Part shown: positions 9,301 to 17,833 of the stretch, one piece after another
Layout of the letters: each line of letters begins with the position of its first letter
Numbering within the stretch: position 1 is the first letter of the stretch
From: JAKZVK01 sp965248255
GTDB lineage: Bacteria > Acidobacteriota > Terriglobia > Bryobacterales > UBA6623
Direction: 5' to 3'
NCBI GenBank assembly: GCA_965248255.1
Contig: CBDFIW010000001.1
Coordinates: 1 to 64,000 of the forward strand
DNA length: 64,000 bases
The notes under the pieces: generated by a model
Told to the model about the DNA's origin: nothing
Databases searched by the model: none
Seen by the model: only the letters and a program-made list of their open reading frames with translations
Program-made: the position numbers and the translations under genes

Positions 9301-9368
9301 TGACGCAAGTTGTCCCGCCCTTCTGCGGACAAGTTGGCCTTTGGACGCGTGGTCGATTCTGGTGTCAT
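6354..9368 (-). CDS. dabA: DabA-type inorganic-carbon uptake subunit (DUF2309/UPF0753)
   Basis: This roughly 1004-residue soluble protein belongs to the DabA family, a zinc-dependent, beta-carbonic-anhydrase-like subunit that works with a NuoL-like membrane partner to trap CO2 as bicarbonate. The metal-site residues are all visible: Cys503 and Asp505 in FCIDARSE, His693 in VVAGHGS and Cys708 in AYDCGACGG. The His-to-Cys spacing of 15 is the same as in the characterised Halothiobacillus protein. The ATG at 9368 (MTPESTTRP) is chosen because longer versions run into the upstream gene. It is about 46 bases downstream of the SulP gene and 22 upstream of mrpE. Confidence 0.93.
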   Translation of the reverse strand: MTPESTTRPKANLSAEGRDNLRQQVGEACEPVSPIWPLKTFAYRSPVRGFEHLPFDEAARRGNRLFGGTGYLSNEEYRRLYREGRITERSVLGALDRVGPRVDSGGVRAGSRNVEASEVFRLHLLHGIDVLEPSLLTWTLNAKEGIERFCGGLSDESKRRILEKLRVEAAEASEDREKQYVSQLWNTTLAALNLADSDSHEPQDAEGEDTPPAATEPTLPTERTISDWLDTLTGSSLVEQINDQMMKWTAAFLDEGVAGWEMPSRAGGFYKGWRELASRDFSCRFLGIKNFSRKIRELPDSAEEAIALSLDRLQIPPDRRKEYQSRLFAQLPGWTGFIRWLTENPEYPGQQKHPIDIVQYVAVRLVYEVELTDALCQREWGIAGTLSALTTYWQSNSDEYLELTAEPSHHSDPRTDGLCRSAWRLFHLAQCLELTSEEVGQLAPGDAQTLVEWLDVFPEDDHSAVWLEAYEDGYRRELVGKLSSHRGGDQSAKIRPHAQLIFCIDARSEPFRRHLEAQGPYETFGYAGFFGIPISHQAFDATGRLALCPVLLKPSFAVNETPGAGAQEPLQCYASGSRWWQLSDELFHDLKANPISAFMLVDALGFFFSIGLAGKTLVMKPYAAIRDRIKRWFFNAVPTRIPVERADADSEGSEDVALPEGFTLEEQATFVGNGLRIIGLTKNFGRFVVVAGHGSTSENNPYAAAYDCGACGGSHGDPNARVFAAMANSSEVRRLLKQSGLEIPEDTWFLAGKHNTTTDRLSCYDLDELPLSHAEDLQVLQDVLEKAGADGAQERCGRLPGTSTNMSAAKAFEHVVARSDDWANPRPEWGLSSNVGFIIGRRSLTHGLSLDGRVFLHSYDPEADPDGGLLEKIMTAPLIVGEWINMEYYHSAAAPWVYGSGSKVIHNVVAGVGVMLGSQSDLQSGLPLQSVNDGALHYHEPMRLLAIIEAPTDRISMLIERHDILQKLFHNGWVNLLALDPDTHAFHRYNTESAWEALSLKQVA

Positions 9369-9414
9369 CGATACCGTCGTTTCAGATACTTCCCTGTTGA
9401 AAATCACACGAGCT

Positions 9415-11052
9415 TCAAGGCCACCGACGCCGAATATGTGCTGCCGTCGGGTACGAGGACACCTTTCGGTGCTGGTCAAGCCCCTTGATAACGAGGGTGG
9501 CGCCCTGCTCTTGAAACTCCTTCTCCATCTCGTGAAGCTTCTCCATCACCGTGTGGTCAATGAGAGCCGTTTCTGACAGGTCCAGCACCACGGGCGACTG
9601 GTCCTTCACGGCTTCAAGATGCTTTTTCAATCCGATCCAGGTGCTGAATACCGCCGCGTCCTTCACACGGACCAAAGCCCTGCTTTCATCATCGCGTCGA
9701 ACGTCGACTCCCAGTCGAAACAGTGAGCGCACGGGGGCACCGTTGACGAGATGAATCACCGCCTTTACAGCAATCCCGATGGCGATACCCATGAGCAAGT
9801 CCGTTGCGAGCACGCCGACGATGGTCGAAACGAAGATGATGAGCTGTTCCCGCCCCACCCGATACATATGAACGAACTCGCGAGGAGACGCCAACCGGAA
9901 TCCCGTGAAGACGAGCATCGCCCCAAGCGCTGCCAGTGGGATCTGATTGATCAGGCCGGGGACGAGTGCGACAGAGATAAGTAGGAAAAACCCGTGATAC
10001 ATGTTGGCGAAGCGGGTTCTCGCACCGTTGTCAATGTTCGCTCGGCTACGCACGATCTCGGAAATCATGGGTAGCCCACCCACGAAGGCGGCCACGGTAT
10101 TACCCACACCGATCGCGAGCAGGTCGCGGTCATGGTTTGTTTTCCTCTTCCAAGGGTCAATCGTATCGACTGCCTTCGCGCTCAAGAGTGACTCTACGCT
10201 GCCGATCAACGAGAACAGAACGATGTACTTCAATCCGATGCCCGTCGCCACTCCTGAGAAGTCAGGAAACGTCAGCGCGCTAAACATGTTCTGCGGAACA
10301 TTGACCAGGAAAGGAGGACCGACGCTGTACTCCGATCCTCCGAACGAGTAGATATGCTCGCGGCCGATTTCAAAATACAGCCCTAGCGGGACAGTGATGA
10401 GCAGCACCACCATGGGCGCCGGTACGACCTTCACACGCGGATTCTTGATGAAAGGAAACCCGAACATCACGATCAGACTGATGATTCCGATCAGCCCGAT
10501 GACCGGATTCATATTCGCGATGAAGGAGGGAATCTTCGCGATGAGTTCCAAAGGCGACCCTTCCGATCCCAGGCCCAGCGTGACGGGGATCTGCTTGGCC
10601 ATGATGATGACGCCGATACTGGCCAGCAAGCCATGGACCGCGGCCGTCGGAAAGAACTCCCCGAGAATGCCCGCCCGAAACAGTCCGAAGAGAATCTGAA
10701 TGGCCCCGGCCGCGACGCCGACGCCAAGAGCGAGGCGATATGCCTGGAAATCCGCAGCGGGATCCCTACCGGCCGTAAAACCGAAATCCGTGACGCAGCC
10801 GATCGCGATCACGATAAGACCGGCGGCCGGGCCCTTGATGGTCAGTTCCGAGTTGCTAAAGAAGGTAGCCAGCACCCCGCCGATAATCGCCGTGAAGATG
10901 CCGGCGATCGCAGGATATCCACACGCAAGGGAGATCCCGAGACAAAGCGGTAACGCGATCAGGAAGACGAGAAAACCGGAAAGCAGGTCTGACTTCCAGT
11001 AAGCCCGGAACCCCGCCGGCGTCCCTATCGGTATTACATCCTGCGTACTCAC
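9415..11052 (-). CDS. SulP-family anion (probable bicarbonate) transporter with STAS domain
   Basis: This 545-residue protein has the SulP layout: about 12-14 transmembrane helices beginning with FLIALPLCLGISLACGYP, the conserved ELTIKGPAAGLIVIAIG block, and a C-terminal STAS domain (VVLDLSETALIDHTVMEKL). The start is a GTG at 11052 with a GAGGGGA element roughly a dozen bases upstream. As first gene of an operon containing dabA and Mrp-like subunits, its likely substrate is bicarbonate co-transported with Na+, although sulfate or another anion cannot be excluded from sequence. No carbonic-anhydrase domain is fused to it. Confidence 0.85.
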   Translation of the reverse strand: MSTQDVIPIGTPAGFRAYWKSDLLSGFLVFLIALPLCLGISLACGYPAIAGIFTAIIGGVLATFFSNSELTIKGPAAGLIVIAIGCVTDFGFTAGRDPAADFQAYRLALGVGVAAGAIQILFGLFRAGILGEFFPTAAVHGLLASIGVIIMAKQIPVTLGLGSEGSPLELIAKIPSFIANMNPVIGLIGIISLIVMFGFPFIKNPRVKVVPAPMVVLLITVPLGLYFEIGREHIYSFGGSEYSVGPPFLVNVPQNMFSALTFPDFSGVATGIGLKYIVLFSLIGSVESLLSAKAVDTIDPWKRKTNHDRDLLAIGVGNTVAAFVGGLPMISEIVRSRANIDNGARTRFANMYHGFFLLISVALVPGLINQIPLAALGAMLVFTGFRLASPREFVHMYRVGREQLIIFVSTIVGVLATDLLMGIAIGIAVKAVIHLVNGAPVRSLFRLGVDVRRDDESRALVRVKDAAVFSTWIGLKKHLEAVKDQSPVVLDLSETALIDHTVMEKLHEMEKEFQEQGATLVIKGLDQHRKVSSYPTAAHIRRRWP

Positions 11053-11981
11053 GGCTGGAGAATCCCCTCACTCGCGGTGGCGAACTTTGACGCAAGCGGA
11101 ACAGCCGCCAGCGCCGCAACCGAGCGCCTGACGGAATCGCAGTAACCAAAACGTTGCCGCTGCTGCGTGATGCATTCGCACCGGCCCTTCAAGAAGCCAC
11201 GGACGAGGCAATGGAAGTGTTTCAACATAAGTCTGCACTCTAGAAAACGGTGTTGAAGTTCGTGGCGGACACAGGAGTCGGCACGACGGTGCCGACGAGC
11301 TGTGCCATAGGTACTAACGACTCCGATGATCAGACGATGCCGGAGCCGGCACTCGGTGAGCGCTCGCTAAGGAAAAGCTAGATCAAGGAATAGCGACCGA
11401 CGAGGGGCGGGCCCCGAGGCGGATTGGGACGGGAACCAGTGAATCGATTAGCAGTTGCGAAAGAAGCTATGCCACCGCCCACCACGATACCTGAACAGGT
11501 AGGCTGGAGCGGACAGGACAGGAAACCCACCGTCCTTGGGTCGGATGTCGGAACGTTGAGACAGTTCCCACCGACCGTAACCCAAAGTGGCTCAATCGCT
11601 GCGCGGGCATGACCAGTGTAGGGAATACTTCGGGTCACTCGAGAGCGCGGGCCGTTAGGGCGCAGACGGCGGGCGGGCGTGACTGCACTGACGGCGAGCG
11701 ATGCCCAAAGCGCCGGCAGCAGTACCGTGACTGCGACGCTGCACCGTGCGAGCTGTCTGAGGTGTAAAGCCATTCCGTCCAAGAACGGTTGTGGGTCGCT
11801 CAATGCGCCGGCGACATCAACTGCGATTGTAGCATGGCGGAGCGGGCCGATCGTCTTTGTCCGCAGCCCCTCTCAGCGTCAGCGCGATGAGCGCAACCCG
11901 CACTCCAGTGAATGCGCTCGTGTCCCGCCTCAGCTGGAAATGGAGAGCAGCGTTCCGCCGTTAAGCTAACGGAGGGGACGC
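11053..11981. other. Long intergenic stretch upstream of the carbon-uptake operon
   Basis: No convincing gene is seen in about 930 bases; the open frames on either strand show no family-like sequence. The promoter of the SulP-dabA-mrp operon should lie in its left part, but I could not pick clear -35/-10 boxes. A short inverted repeat (TTCAACA and TGTTGAA, about 24 bases apart) near 11220-11257 might be an operator. The right end adjoins the IS3 element. Confidence 0.5.
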
Positions 11982-12290
11982 ATGAGAAAAGCACGCAAGC
12001 ACTACAGCGCCGAAGAGAAGGTCGCCATCCTCAAACGGCATCTGCTCGACAAGGAGCCCGTCTCACAACTCTGCGACGAGCTGGCGTTGCAGCCGACGGT
12101 GTTCTACCGCTGGCAGAAGGAGTTCTTTGAGAACGGAGCCGCCGCCTTCCAGACCAAGAACCGTCCGAGCCGCCAGCCCGACCAGGAACGCATCGAGCGG
12201 CTGGAGAAGAAGATCCAGACCAAGGATGAAGTTCTGGCCGAGTTGATGGCCGAGCACGTGGCGCTAAAAAAAAGTCTTGGGGAACTCTGA
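11982..12290 (+). CDS. IS3-family transposase OrfA
   Basis: This 102-residue protein has the OrfA layout: a helix-turn-helix (YSAEEKVAILKRHLL, then PVSQLCDELALQPTVFYRW) and a C-terminal leucine-zipper-like coiled coil (ERIERLEKKIQTKDEVLAEL). It binds the element ends and, by -1 frameshifting at the A8 tract near its 3' end, would be extended into an OrfAB transposase. A GGAGGGG element lies just upstream of the ATG. The reading frame is intact, but the partner OrfB is broken. Confidence 0.88.
   Translation: MRKARKHYSAEEKVAILKRHLLDKEPVSQLCDELALQPTVFYRWQKEFFENGAAAFQTKNRPSRQPDQERIERLEKKIQTKDEVLAELMAEHVALKKSLGEL
12266..12273 (+). promoter_or_regulatory. A8 slippery tract for -1 frameshifting in the IS3 element
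   Basis: Eight consecutive A followed by G lie seven codons before the OrfA stop. OrfB is open in the -1 frame from this tract, with no stop between the tract and the recognisable OrfB sequence. A6-8G tracts are the usual programmed-frameshift signal in IS3 elements. Confidence 0.7.
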
Positions 12291-12292
12291 CC

Positions 12293-13247
12293 GGGGTCTG
12301 GACGCCGCACGACGTACGGGACCAGATCGTCGATTTCGTGCGGCGCTGGTCGGAGAAGACCGAGATCGGCGTCGGACGCTTCATCGCCTGGCTCTCCATC
12401 GCGCCCAGCAAGTTCTACTCCTGGCGCTGGCGCTACGGCTCGATCAACGAACACAACGGTTGAGTTCCCCGAGATTTCTGGCTCGAAGAACGGGAGAAAC
12501 AGGCCATCGTCGATTTCTATCGTAAGCATCCGCTGGAAGGCTACCGGCGGCTGACGTTCATGATGCTCGACGCCGATGTCGTCGCAGTCAGCCCGTCGAG
12601 CGTCTGGCGGGTGTTGAGTCGAGCGGGTCTGCTGCGCAAGTGGAACGGCAAAACATCACTGAAAGGGACGGGCTTCCAACAGCCGTTGGAGGCGCATCAA
12701 CATTGGCATATCGACGTCTCCTACATCAACATCTCGGGCACGTTCTACTACCGGTGCAGCGTGCTGGACGGCTACAGCCGTGCCATCGTGCACTGGGACT
12801 TGCGCGAGACGATGAGGGAAGCCGACATCGAGATCATTCTCGAGGCCGCCAAGGAGAAATATCCGCAGGCCCGACCGCGGCTCATCTCCGACAACGGGCC
12901 GCAGTTCATAGCCAAAGGACTTCAAGCAGTTCATCCGCATCTCGGGGATGACGCACGTGAGAACGTCGCCCTACTACCCACAATCGAACGGCAAGCTGGA
13001 GCGTTGGCACAAGTCGTTGAAGAACGAATGCATCCGCCCGGGCGTGCCGCTGACGGCCGAGGAGGCGCGGCGGCTGATCCAGCGCTATGTCGAGCACTAC
13101 AACACGGTGCGGCTGCACAGCGCGATCGGGTTTGTGACGCCGGCGGACCTGCTGGCGGGGCGAAGGGACGAGATCCACGCCGCGCGCGACCGCAAGCTGG
13201 AGCAGGCTCGACAGCAACGTCAGCGGCGGCGTCGGCAGGCGGCTTGA
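12293..13247 (+). pseudogene. IS3-family transposase OrfB (DDE), broken by a nonsense codon and a frameshift
   Basis: The reading frame encodes an rve/DDE integrase core. The first Asp lies in WHIDVSYINI, the second in LISDNGPQF, and the Glu in SNGKLERWHKSLKNE, with the usual C-terminal HYNTVRLHSAIGFVTP block. Two lesions are visible. An in-frame TGA near 12463, in the sequence EHNG-stop-VPRDFWLE, replaces what is normally Trp. One extra G near 12914-12918 (AAAGGACTTC for AAAGACTTC) shifts the frame between the second Asp and the Glu. No active transposase could be made from this copy. Confidence 0.85.
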
Positions 13248-13701
13248 CGGGGGGAGTTACAATGGCGTTGCCGGGTGAAACGGAAGCGGGCACTGCTGGG
13301 AAGCAACCGTGCCGAGGGATAGTCCGGCGGGCTCATCGAGACGATGAGGGCGGGCGCGGAAGCCACCTTTCGTGCCCGTCCCCCGAGTTCATCGGATCGA
13401 AAGACCCGGATGCCTTGAAAATCCCCACCCGCAGGGCGGCATCTCCACTACCGCGGAACGCCCACTCTCCCGTTCCGGCTGAACCAGCACACCAGGATAA
13501 TGGAAACCGCCATGATGAAGATCGACGACCAAGTCTATTGACGCGGAGGATCGCGCACTCTCGGTTGTAGAAACTGACTACTAGGCTGCTATTCTCCCGC
13601 ATTTCCAATTTGATTCAAACCTCTCGACCTTCCGGCGGCCTTGAGCGTCTTTATTCATAGGGGCTAGAGCCCGATGAGGACGCCATGGAGGCCAACACCC
13701 A
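13248..13701. other. Intergenic stretch between the IS3 and IS1380 elements
   Basis: No gene is recognisable. It should contain the right end of the IS3 and the left end of the IS1380 element, but I could not define either terminal inverted repeat with confidence. The left end of IS1380 is probably between about 13570 and 13650. Confidence 0.4.
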
Positions 13702-15033
13702 ATGGGTGAAAAACAAAACAAGCCGTTCCAGCTAAGCTTCAACGGTTTGTTGAAAGTCGATTTCCAAGGATCGCGTGTCACTTCCGACGGCGGGCTGATC
13801 CTGGTTCGGGAGTTGGACGAACGGCTCGGGCTCGGGAAGCTGATCGAGGAGCATCTCAGCGACTCGCGACAAGGCTTGAACAAGAAGTTCCCGCTGGCCG
13901 ATCTGCTGCGGCAGTCGGTTTACAGCCGACTCGCCGGCTACGAGGACCTCAATGACGCCGTTCGAGTATCCGCCGATCCGACCTTTCGCTTGATCGGCTC
14001 GCAGAAGAACTGGGATCGCGGCGGGGCGCTCACCTCGCGGCTACAGAGCTTCGAGACAGGGCTGCTCGCGAGTGAGGAGAATCTGCTGGGATTGATGGCG
14101 GTGAACCGCGAGTTGGTCGCGCAAGCCGAGACGACGGACGACTGCGAGCGCGTCGTTCTCGACATGGACTCCACCGAGAGCCCCGTCCATGGCCAACAAG
14201 AAGGCAGCGCCTATAACGGCCATTTCGAGTCCATCTGCTACCACCCACTGTTGCTGTTCAACCAGCACGGCGATTGTCTGGCCGCCAAGCTGCGTCCCGG
14301 CAATGTGCACAGCGCTGACGACTGGGACGAGTTGCTGCTGCCGGAGATCGAGCGCCAACAGGCTGCGGGCAAACAGGTCACCTTCCGCGGCGATGCGGCC
14401 TTTGCTAAGCCGGAGATTTATGAGTCTTCGGAGAAACGCGGAGTGCAGTACGCCATTCGCATTCCGGCCAACAAGAGCCTGGAATTGGAGATCGAAGACA
14501 TCTTGTTTCGCCCGCCGGGAAGGCCCTCCCGGAAGCCCTTGGTGCGCTACAAGAGTTTTCGCTATCAGGCGGAGAGTTGGTCGCAGGCGAGGCGGATCGT
14601 CGCCCAGGTCGAACATCACCAGGGCGAGCTGTTCCCGCGGGTCGGATTCATCGTGACGAGCCTGCGCTTGCCAAGCCGCTCGGTGGTGCGCTTCTACAAC
14701 AAGCGCGGCACGGCCGAGCAGTGGATCAAGGAAGGCAAACAGGCCACGCACTGGACGCGGCTGTCGTGCCATCGCTTCCGGGCCAACGAAGTGCGACTGC
14801 AACTCAGCGTGCTGGCCTATAACCTGGGCAACTTGTGGCGGCGGCTGGGGCTGCCGCACAGGATCAAGAGCTGGTCGCTGACGAGCTTGCAGCAGCGGCT
14901 AATGAAGACCGGCGGCCGTCTGGTCAAACATGCCCGCTACTACTGGTTGCTGTTGGCCCAGGGACATCTGAACCGGCGGCTGTTCGGTGACATGCTGAGC
15001 AGGATCTGGGCGCTGCCTGTGCCCGGAGGGTAA
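13702..15033 (+). CDS. IS1380-family transposase
   Basis: An intact 443-residue DDE transposase of the IS1380 family, of normal length. The N-terminus carries the typical block VDFQGSRVTSDGGLILVREL. Catalytic residues are visible as Asp in LDMDSTESP, Asp in FRGDAAFAKPEIYE and Glu in YNKRGTAEQWIKEGK. The C-terminal part (LQLSVLAYNLGNLWRRL) also fits. The frame has no lesion, so this copy could be active. Its insertion, or an associated deletion, removed the 5' part of the beta-helix gene immediately downstream. Confidence 0.92.
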   Translation: MGEKQNKPFQLSFNGLLKVDFQGSRVTSDGGLILVRELDERLGLGKLIEEHLSDSRQGLNKKFPLADLLRQSVYSRLAGYEDLNDAVRVSADPTFRLIGSQKNWDRGGALTSRLQSFETGLLASEENLLGLMAVNRELVAQAETTDDCERVVLDMDSTESPVHGQQEGSAYNGHFESICYHPLLLFNQHGDCLAAKLRPGNVHSADDWDELLLPEIERQQAAGKQVTFRGDAAFAKPEIYESSEKRGVQYAIRIPANKSLELEIEDILFRPPGRPSRKPLVRYKSFRYQAESWSQARRIVAQVEHHQGELFPRVGFIVTSLRLPSRSVVRFYNKRGTAEQWIKEGKQATHWTRLSCHRFRANEVRLQLSVLAYNLGNLWRRLGLPHRIKSWSLTSLQQRLMKTGGRLVKHARYYWLLLAQGHLNRRLFGDMLSRIWALPVPGG

Positions 15034-15237
15034 CGCGGCGAGCGCGGGGCAGCCGGAGCGGGGAGTTGCCGAGAGGCAAGGTCGGAGCGGTGTCGGCAGA
15101 GTGGCCGCTGGCGTTGCCGGAACGCCTTGACCGGACCCGATCTGAAGGCGGACCGGCGAAGAAAGCAGGATCGAACGTGAAAGCAGTGCGAAAACGTTGC
15201 ACCGCAGCCGTGGCTCGCCTATGCTGTCAGTACCGGG

Positions 15238-15729
15238 ATGGCCAAAACGGTAATCCTGGTCTGGAAGGGCTTCGAGCATAACTTACTGGTCGAGGGCAGC
15301 TCGAACATCGTCATCGGTCCGAATGTGTTCGACCGTAACCCCGACTACCGTCCCCACGATAGCCGTAATAGCTTGCTGTTTGTCGATTCCGAGGATTGCA
15401 CCTTGAACGGGCTGCATATCAACCACGTGAAAGGGGCCGAAGCAGCGCTGACGCTGCGGCGTTGCCGGCGCTTCAATCTGACGAACTCGATGGTCCTGAA
15501 TTTCGAGACGGTCGGGCTACTGCTTGACGACGTCCATGACGTGCGCGTGTCGGACAGCGTGATCCGTGACGATCGCCCTGAGTCGAAGGACCCGATCGCG
15601 ATAAGGCTGACTGGTGGGCGCGGCAATACGATCGTTGATAACCTACTAGCCGGGACGATCGAGGTAGCGGCTGGCTCCGCGCACTTAGAGGGTAATCTAG
15701 TTACGGCGGGGGCGAATCGGACCCGGTGA
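15238..15729 (+). pseudogene. C-terminal fragment of a right-handed beta-helix (pectate-lyase-like) protein
   Basis: From about 15274 the frame encodes the repeating short beta strands of a parallel beta-helix: NLLVEGSSNIVIGPNVFDRN, then LTLRRCRRFNLTNSMVLNF and LLLDDVHDVRVSDSVIRDD. Such proteins are usually secreted polysaccharide lyases or carbohydrate-binding proteins. There is no signal peptide or N-terminal part; the first dozen codons derive from the IS1380 side. The missing 5' portion is not found left of the IS, so the gene appears truncated rather than simply split. Confidence 0.65.
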
Positions 15730-15747
15730 TCAGAGGGCGGTTGAGTG

Positions 15748-15845
15748 GGTTTCTCGCAAAGGCGCAAAGAGCCGCTAAGAACGCAAAGAATATCCTTTGA
15801 TCCTTCTTGGTGGCTTTGCGGTCCTTTGCGCCTTGGCGAGAAACC
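15748..15845. repeat. Imperfect 98-bp palindromic element of the CGCAAAG type
   Basis: The left arm contains TTTCTCGCAAAGGCGCAAAG and the right arm its near-perfect reverse complement, with one mismatch over about 21 bases. The interior also carries CGCAAAG and CTTTGCG motifs, so the whole element can fold into a long hairpin. It sits between the beta-helix remnant and the 3' end of the oxidoreductase. Similar CGCAAAG palindromes are, to my knowledge, dispersed in many environmental bacterial genomes. It may also terminate transcription. Confidence 0.75.
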
Positions 15846-15846
15846 C

Positions 15847-17181
15847 TCACCCCAATTTCCAAGGCTTGCGGTACTCGTAATGCAGATAGCCATTGGCCTG
15901 TTCGCTATTGGTGAAGCGCTCATTCATGCGGTCCCAAACCAGGTGTTGTCGGGTTCTGTAGGCGATGTTCGCGACGTTGGCGGTCGTGGTTGACCGGTGG
16001 GCGGTTTCGACGTCGCAGTTCGGTTTCTCGCGGCTCTTGATGCAGTCGAGGAAATTGCGGATGTGGAAGCGGGTGTCGGCGCGGTCTTCGACTCGCTTGG
16101 CTTCCATCTGGGGCTCGAACGAAGAGCGGTACCTGTTGCGGCGCTCGCGACCCTGCGGCAGCGGGTCGCCGCCGGGGGAGGCACCGGCGGCGTTCTTCTC
16201 GGGTATGACCTCGTAGCCGTCGCCGTGGACGTAGACGGTCCCTTTCGTCCCGCGCCATTCCGCCAGAAAGGGCTTGCTCGCGCTGACGGGTGCGGCGTTG
16301 CAGCCGAAGTCCGAAAACGTCACCAGCGTCGCGCCGGGGAACTGCCACAACGCTTCCATCGTGTCGACGGTTTGGCGATTGTCTTGGATGGCGTACTTGC
16401 CGCCGATGGCCGTGACCGAAAGCGGCGCGTCCTGGCCGAGGCCCCATTGGATCAGGTCGAGAAAGTGGACGCCGTTGTCGGTTAGTTGTCCGCCCGAGTA
16501 GTCGTAGAACCAGCGGAACTTGTAGCTGAAACGGTTCTCGTTGTATTTGGCGGCGGGCGCGGGGCCTAGGTAGAGGTCCCAGTCGATGTCGGCCGGCGGG
16601 TCGGCATCGCGCGGGCTGCCGATGCCGTGTGGGTACTCGTTGGCAACGCGGGCGCAGCGCGCGACGGTGATGTGTCCGATGCCGCCCGAGCGGACGAAGT
16701 CGGCGGCTTCCTTGCAATACGGCGCCGAGCGGCGCTGTATGCCGACTTGGACGACCCGGCCGCGCGCCTTGGCGGTCTCGATCATGCGGCGCCCTTCATG
16801 GATGGTGAGCGAGAGGGGCTTCTCCACGTAGACGTCTTTGCCGGCATTGCACGCGTCGATCATCATCAGGGCGTGCCAGTGGTCAGGGGAGGCGACGACG
16901 ACGGCGTCGATGTCGGGTTTTGAGATGAGGTGGCGGTAGTCCTTGTAGAGGGTCGGGCTGGTGCCCGCGACTTCGGCGGCGTTGTCCATATAGTCGGAAC
17001 GGATGTCACAGACAGCGACAATCTGCTGGTCGGCGTATTCCTTTGTGGCACGCACCAGCGACGTACCGCGGTTGCCGACGCCGATGAAACCGAGGCGGAC
17101 ACGGTCGTTGGCGCCGAGGATGCGTTGATAGGAAAGGGCCGCGAGCGTAGCGGCTTGTGTGAACTTGCGGCGGGTCGTCAT
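15847..17181 (-). CDS. Gfo/Idh/MocA-family oxidoreductase, Tat-exported type
   Basis: This roughly 444-residue NAD(P)-dependent dehydrogenase-like protein probably acts on sugars or their derivatives outside the cytoplasm. The ATG at 17181 places a twin-arginine-like signal (TTRRKFTQAATLAAL) at the N-terminus. The Rossmann motif is GFIGVGNRG and the cofactor/substrate motif is GKDVYVEKPLSLT. Other typical blocks are VVVASPDHWHALM and GGQLTDNGVHFLDLIQW. The C-terminus (HYEYRKPWKLG) looks natural. Large families of these exported oxidoreductases are typical of Acidobacteriota and Planctomycetota. It stands alone; its stop lies at the edge of the palindromic repeat. Confidence 0.88.
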   Translation of the reverse strand: MTTRRKFTQAATLAALSYQRILGANDRVRLGFIGVGNRGTSLVRATKEYADQQIVAVCDIRSDYMDNAAEVAGTSPTLYKDYRHLISKPDIDAVVVASPDHWHALMMIDACNAGKDVYVEKPLSLTIHEGRRMIETAKARGRVVQVGIQRRSAPYCKEAADFVRSGGIGHITVARCARVANEYPHGIGSPRDADPPADIDWDLYLGPAPAAKYNENRFSYKFRWFYDYSGGQLTDNGVHFLDLIQWGLGQDAPLSVTAIGGKYAIQDNRQTVDTMEALWQFPGATLVTFSDFGCNAAPVSASKPFLAEWRGTKGTVYVHGDGYEVIPEKNAAGASPGGDPLPQGRERRNRYRSSFEPQMEAKRVEDRADTRFHIRNFLDCIKSREKPNCDVETAHRSTTTANVANIAYRTRQHLVWDRMNERFTNSEQANGYLHYEYRKPWKLG

Positions 17182-17268
17182 CGTGGGGATTGTAGATTCT
17201 ACCTTAGCGTGTGCGCCCGATTTTAGTCGACGATAGTTTGTGTCTATTGAGTCCCGCATAATACCACG

Positions 17269-17820
17269 TCAGTCGAAACAAAGAGAAGACTGTTTCCAGA
17301 AAGCCGTGATCAAGCGCGGTTTGCGTCTCATGCGGCGTAGCGCTTTGCGGGCCCGCTCGTTCAACTCCCCGTAGTCCTTCGGGCAGACGTTGGGCAGCTC
17401 GTGCTGCTTCCAGTAGGACCAGAACCAGATGTACTCCACCGGGTTCAGCTCCGGCGCATAGGGTGGCAGGTACTCGGTTTCGATGTGGCCCACGGAGAGC
17501 TCGATGAACTCCCGCACCAGGCGGCTGCGATGGGCCGGCAGTCGATCCCAGATGATCAGCAGCGGCCGGTCGATGTGGCGTACCAGCGCTTTGAGAAAGT
17601 CGATCACCTCCTGCTCGCCGATCGCGCCGGGATAGAGTCGGAAGTAGAAGTTGCGCAGCGTCAGCCCCGCCGACACCGAAAGCTTCTCCCAGTTGAAGTT
17701 GAACTGCAGCACGGGTGTTTGGCCGCGCGGCGCCCAGGTACGGCAACGATGCGGCTTCTCGCTCAATCCACTTTCGTCGATGAAGACGAGCGTGCGGCCT
17801 TCGGTTTGGGCTTTTTTTTA
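17269..17820 (-). pseudogene. IS630 copy 1 transposase, C-terminal half
   Basis: The frame encodes the DDE endonuclease domain of IS630-type transposases. It includes the block after the first Asp (SEKPHRCRTWAPRGQTPVLQ), the second Asp in IIWDRLPAHRS and the Glu in YAPELNPVEYIW. The 5' part is displaced to 19638-20080 by the inserted IS1595, so the gene is inactive. A two-residue insertion (WFWSYWKQ for WAYWKQ) distinguishes it from copy 2. Confidence 0.85.
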
Positions 17821-17833
17821 GGGGCTGTCCTAG

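Noticed and set aside
11378..11803. 141-residue minus-strand frame in the gap right of the carbon-uptake operon
   Set aside because: It has no convincing start signal, no family-like blocks and an even mix of Pro/Arg/Gly typical of chance frames.
15748..15845. Palindromic CGCAAAG element considered as a CRISPR repeat or a tRNA-like fold
   Set aside because: Only one palindrome with two arms is present, with no spaced repeats and no cloverleaf pattern.
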